Below, in pieces: positions 22,600-24,107 of a DNA stretch of 24,107 bases. Below the pieces are notes generated by a model. It worked only from the letters and a program-made list of their open reading frames with translations. It was not told where the DNA came from and ran no database searches. Origin of the DNA: an uncultured Oscillospiraceae bacterium (GTDB lineage Bacteria; Bacillota_A; Clostridia; Oscillospirales; Oscillospiraceae); contig CAAEDK010000212.1 in assembly GCA_900754605.1 (NCBI GenBank), positions 1 to 24,107 on the forward strand, written 5' to 3'. The number at the start of each line of letters is the position of its first letter. The first letter of the stretch is position 1. A program made the position numbers and the translations under genes.

Positions 22600-22684
22600 C
22601 AAAAAACGAGGCTCAGAAGCATTTTCTGCATCTGAGCCTCCTGCTGTTTTCGGTTTCAGAACCATTTGCCGGGACTTTTTCCAT
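22600..22684 (-). pseudogene. Integrase N-terminal relic, copy B
   Basis: It aligns with the start region of copy A on the minus strand: AAAGAGGCGG, a short gap, CCATGG, then an A-rich coding start, the AGGAGGC motif, a hairpin and GTTTTTT. The frame reads MEKVPANGSETENSRRLRCR and stops three codons later, so it is more degraded than copy A and recognisable only through it. Confidence 0.45.
22608..22640 (-). terminator. Hairpin inside the integrase relic, copy B
   Basis: A perfect 10-bp stem, GAGGCTCAGA (22608-22617) with TCTGAGCCTC (22631-22640), loop 13, followed on the minus strand by GTTTTTTGTCC. Several stem pairs differ from copy A on both sides at once, so pairing is preserved. Confidence 0.7.
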
Positions 22685-22719
22685 GGCTTTTTCCGCCTCT
22701 TTTGGGGCCGATGGTGTGG

Positions 22720-23643
22720 CGTGGGACTAGGTGTCCAAGGTCAATCCCACACTGAAATATCAGAGTGGCGAATGCGCGGCGTAGGTCGTGGAACCTCGCT
22801 TTCAACAGCCGCCCGCTTCAGAACCCCGTGGAACATGTGCGGGACGCTGTACAGGGAGACCGGTCCGCCGGTGTGGGAGGGGAATACCCAAGGGCTGCTG
22901 CCGCTTTTCCCTTCGGCCTTTGAAAAACGCCCAAGCGGGCGGCAGATGGCCAAATAGACACGCCTCTGCAACGGCGGAACGATGGTCCAAAACCGGTCCC
23001 GGACCGCCTGGAGAGGAACTCTGCCCATCCCGCAAGGCGCATAGCGGCCGAAAGGCAGTCACGTGGGGCATTACCCGCGGGTGTTCTGCGGCTGTTTGGC
23101 GGAGTGCCCGCCAATTTCTGCCGGATCGGACGGATGGTGAACCGCGGGCTGCCGTCGCGTCGTCTGGCGGCCCTGGTCATCAGCTCAGCTATCTCCGTGG
23201 TGCGGAGACCGCGCTCCTCCGGCTGACGATGCGGAACACCAAGAAGTCCGATTCGTACAGCGCTTCGCAGCTGCCGGACGGTAGCACGGCAAGTACGATC
23301 ACAGTTGTGCATTGAGGAACAGCGTCAGGTCATCGCGGCTTTTGCAACTGGTCCCTTTGACGTGGCTTCCCTCCTGTCGGCCTGTTTCTTCTCACAGATT
23401 CAGACGTTTGGGGCGGCGCCTGTGAACCGCCTCGTTTATACAGAATCAGGTGCCTTTGACGATTCCGAACAATAGAATCCAGAGACACATGCAAAGTGAA
23501 CGCGCCTTGATTTGATGTTCTCGCCAGGAAACGGTCCTCTGTAAAAGTTTACTCTTCCGGACGCTCTCTGCTTTCCGTTGAAAATACGCGGCCCTTCCAT
23601 AAGAAATTGCCTTTGGGAATGCTGAATTGAAATCATCTCTGTT
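22720..23643. other. Decayed GC-rich interval before the ABC exporter gene
   Basis: About 900 bases with long open stretches in several frames but none protein-like. Composition and lack of ribosome sites suggest degenerate mobile DNA, possibly the rest of the element whose integrase relic ends at 22684. No terminator of the exporter gene stands out. Confidence 0.45.
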
Positions 23644-24107
23644 CTATGCCTCTGTTCCGTTCAGCTTCCACCGGGCGCTCTCACTCTGGAGCTCCACCAT
23701 GCGGCGGTAGAGGCCGCCGCGCTCCATCAGCTCCGCCGGAGTTCCCTGCTCGGCTACATGGCCGTTTTCCAGCACCACGATGTGGTCCGCCCCGGCCACG
23801 GTACGCATCCGGTGGGCGATGACCAGCACCGTCTTGCCGGCCAGCAGGCGGGAGAGGGCTCCCTGCACCTTGGTCTCGTTCTCCACATCCAGGCTGGCGG
23901 TGGCCTCGTCCAGCAGGACGATGGGGGCGTTTTTCAAAAGCGCCCGGGCGATGGAGATGCGCTGCCGCTCCCCGCCGGAGAGCTTCGCCCCGTTCTCCCC
24001 GATGGGGGTGTCATAGCCCTGGGGCAGGCGGCGGATGAACTCCCCGCAGTTAGCGGCCTCCGCCGCGGCCCGCACCTCTTCGTCGGTGGCGCCCCGCTTG
24101 CCCAGGC
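23644..24107 (-). CDS. ABC exporter (fused membrane/ATPase type), C-terminal part cut by the window edge
   Basis: The visible 153 residues are the second half of an ABC ATPase domain: helical region LGKRGATDEEVRAAAEAANC, D/P-loop region YDTPIGENGA, signature LSGGERQRISIARALL, Walker B IVLLDEATASLD and switch His in VIAHRMRTV, followed by EQGTPAELMERGGLYRRMVE. This is the pattern of half-transporter exporters (ABC membrane domain fused N-terminally) such as siderophore, lipid or multidrug exporters; GKRGATDEEV is common in clostridial YbtP/IrtA-like proteins, from memory. The reading frame continues beyond the right edge. It ends the visible mobile region and probably marks the return to conserved chromosome. 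Confidence 0.92.
   Translation of the reverse strand, partial: LGKRGATDEEVRAAAEAANCGEFIRRLPQGYDTPIGENGAKLSGGERQRISIARALLKNAPIVLLDEATASLDVENETKVQGALSRLLAGKTVLVIAHRMRTVAGADHIVVLENGHVAEQGTPAELMERGGLYRRMVELQSESARWKLNGTEA

Noticed and set aside
22818..23312. 164-codon minus-strand frame that hints at a recombinase (RGLRTTEIAELMTR)
   Set aside because: Arg/Pro-rich random-looking translation. No ordered recombinase motifs, and other frames across it are equally open.

Overview
The window looks like a chromosomal accessory region from a gut-type Bacillota, probably an Oscillospiraceae relative (Flavonifractor/Pseudoflavonifractor-like). This rests on purine-rich ribosome binding sites (GGAGG), lipoprotein-type solute-binding proteins, an SLH surface-protein remnant, IS110 debris and generally GC-rich coding sequence. 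Taxonomy is inferred from general style, not from a marker gene.

Layout. (1) 1-5030, minus strand: a carboxylate/sugar-acid catabolic operon read leftwards. It runs GntR/FCD regulator, TRAP small permease, TRAP large permease, TRAP binding protein, a 3-hydroxyacyl-CoA-dehydrogenase-like NAD enzyme, and the first residues of what is probably an IlvD/Edd dehydratase. (2) 5054-7490: a gene-poor scar with a strong hairpin terminator, a truncated IS110 transposase with a possible bridge-RNA leader, and one copy of a 77-bp dispersed repeat. (3) 7507-11973, plus strand: a tightly overlapped GC-rich operon of ECF sigma factor, polytopic membrane protein, ABC ATPase and two ABC-2 type permeases. (4) 12045-13020: mobile-element debris with a decayed 3' half of an initiator tRNA-Met, a 15-bp terminator, an integrase N-terminal relic, a possible small protein and the second 77-bp repeat. 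(5) 13252-18430: a divergent AraC regulator and a second TRAP operon (DctP, DctQ, DctM, enolase-superfamily dehydratase), AT-richer than its surroundings and closed by a 23-bp perfect hairpin. (6) 18845-21739, minus strand: a frameshifted SLH surface-protein pseudogene, a tyrosine-recombinase paralog lacking its catalytic residues, and an intact tyrosine recombinase. (7) 21740-23643: decayed DNA with a second tRNA-Met/integrase relic in direct orientation to the first. (8) 23644-24107: the C-terminus of an ABC exporter.

The most interesting structure lies between the two recombinase genes. A perfect 14-bp inverted repeat (20627-20640 and 20876-20889) brackets a 235-bp segment holding a hairpin terminator and a near-consensus promoter. 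That promoter currently points away from the downstream recombinase-like gene. Inversion would turn it toward that gene and leave the terminator upstream of it. This is the architecture of a phase-variable invertible promoter, with an intact recombinase encoded immediately beside it and a catalytically dead paralog as the switched gene.

The two tRNA-Met/integrase relics lie about 10.3 kb apart in the same orientation. They bracket the second TRAP island, the SLH remnant and the switch, suggesting that this island grew by repeated integration events aimed at an initiator tRNA gene.
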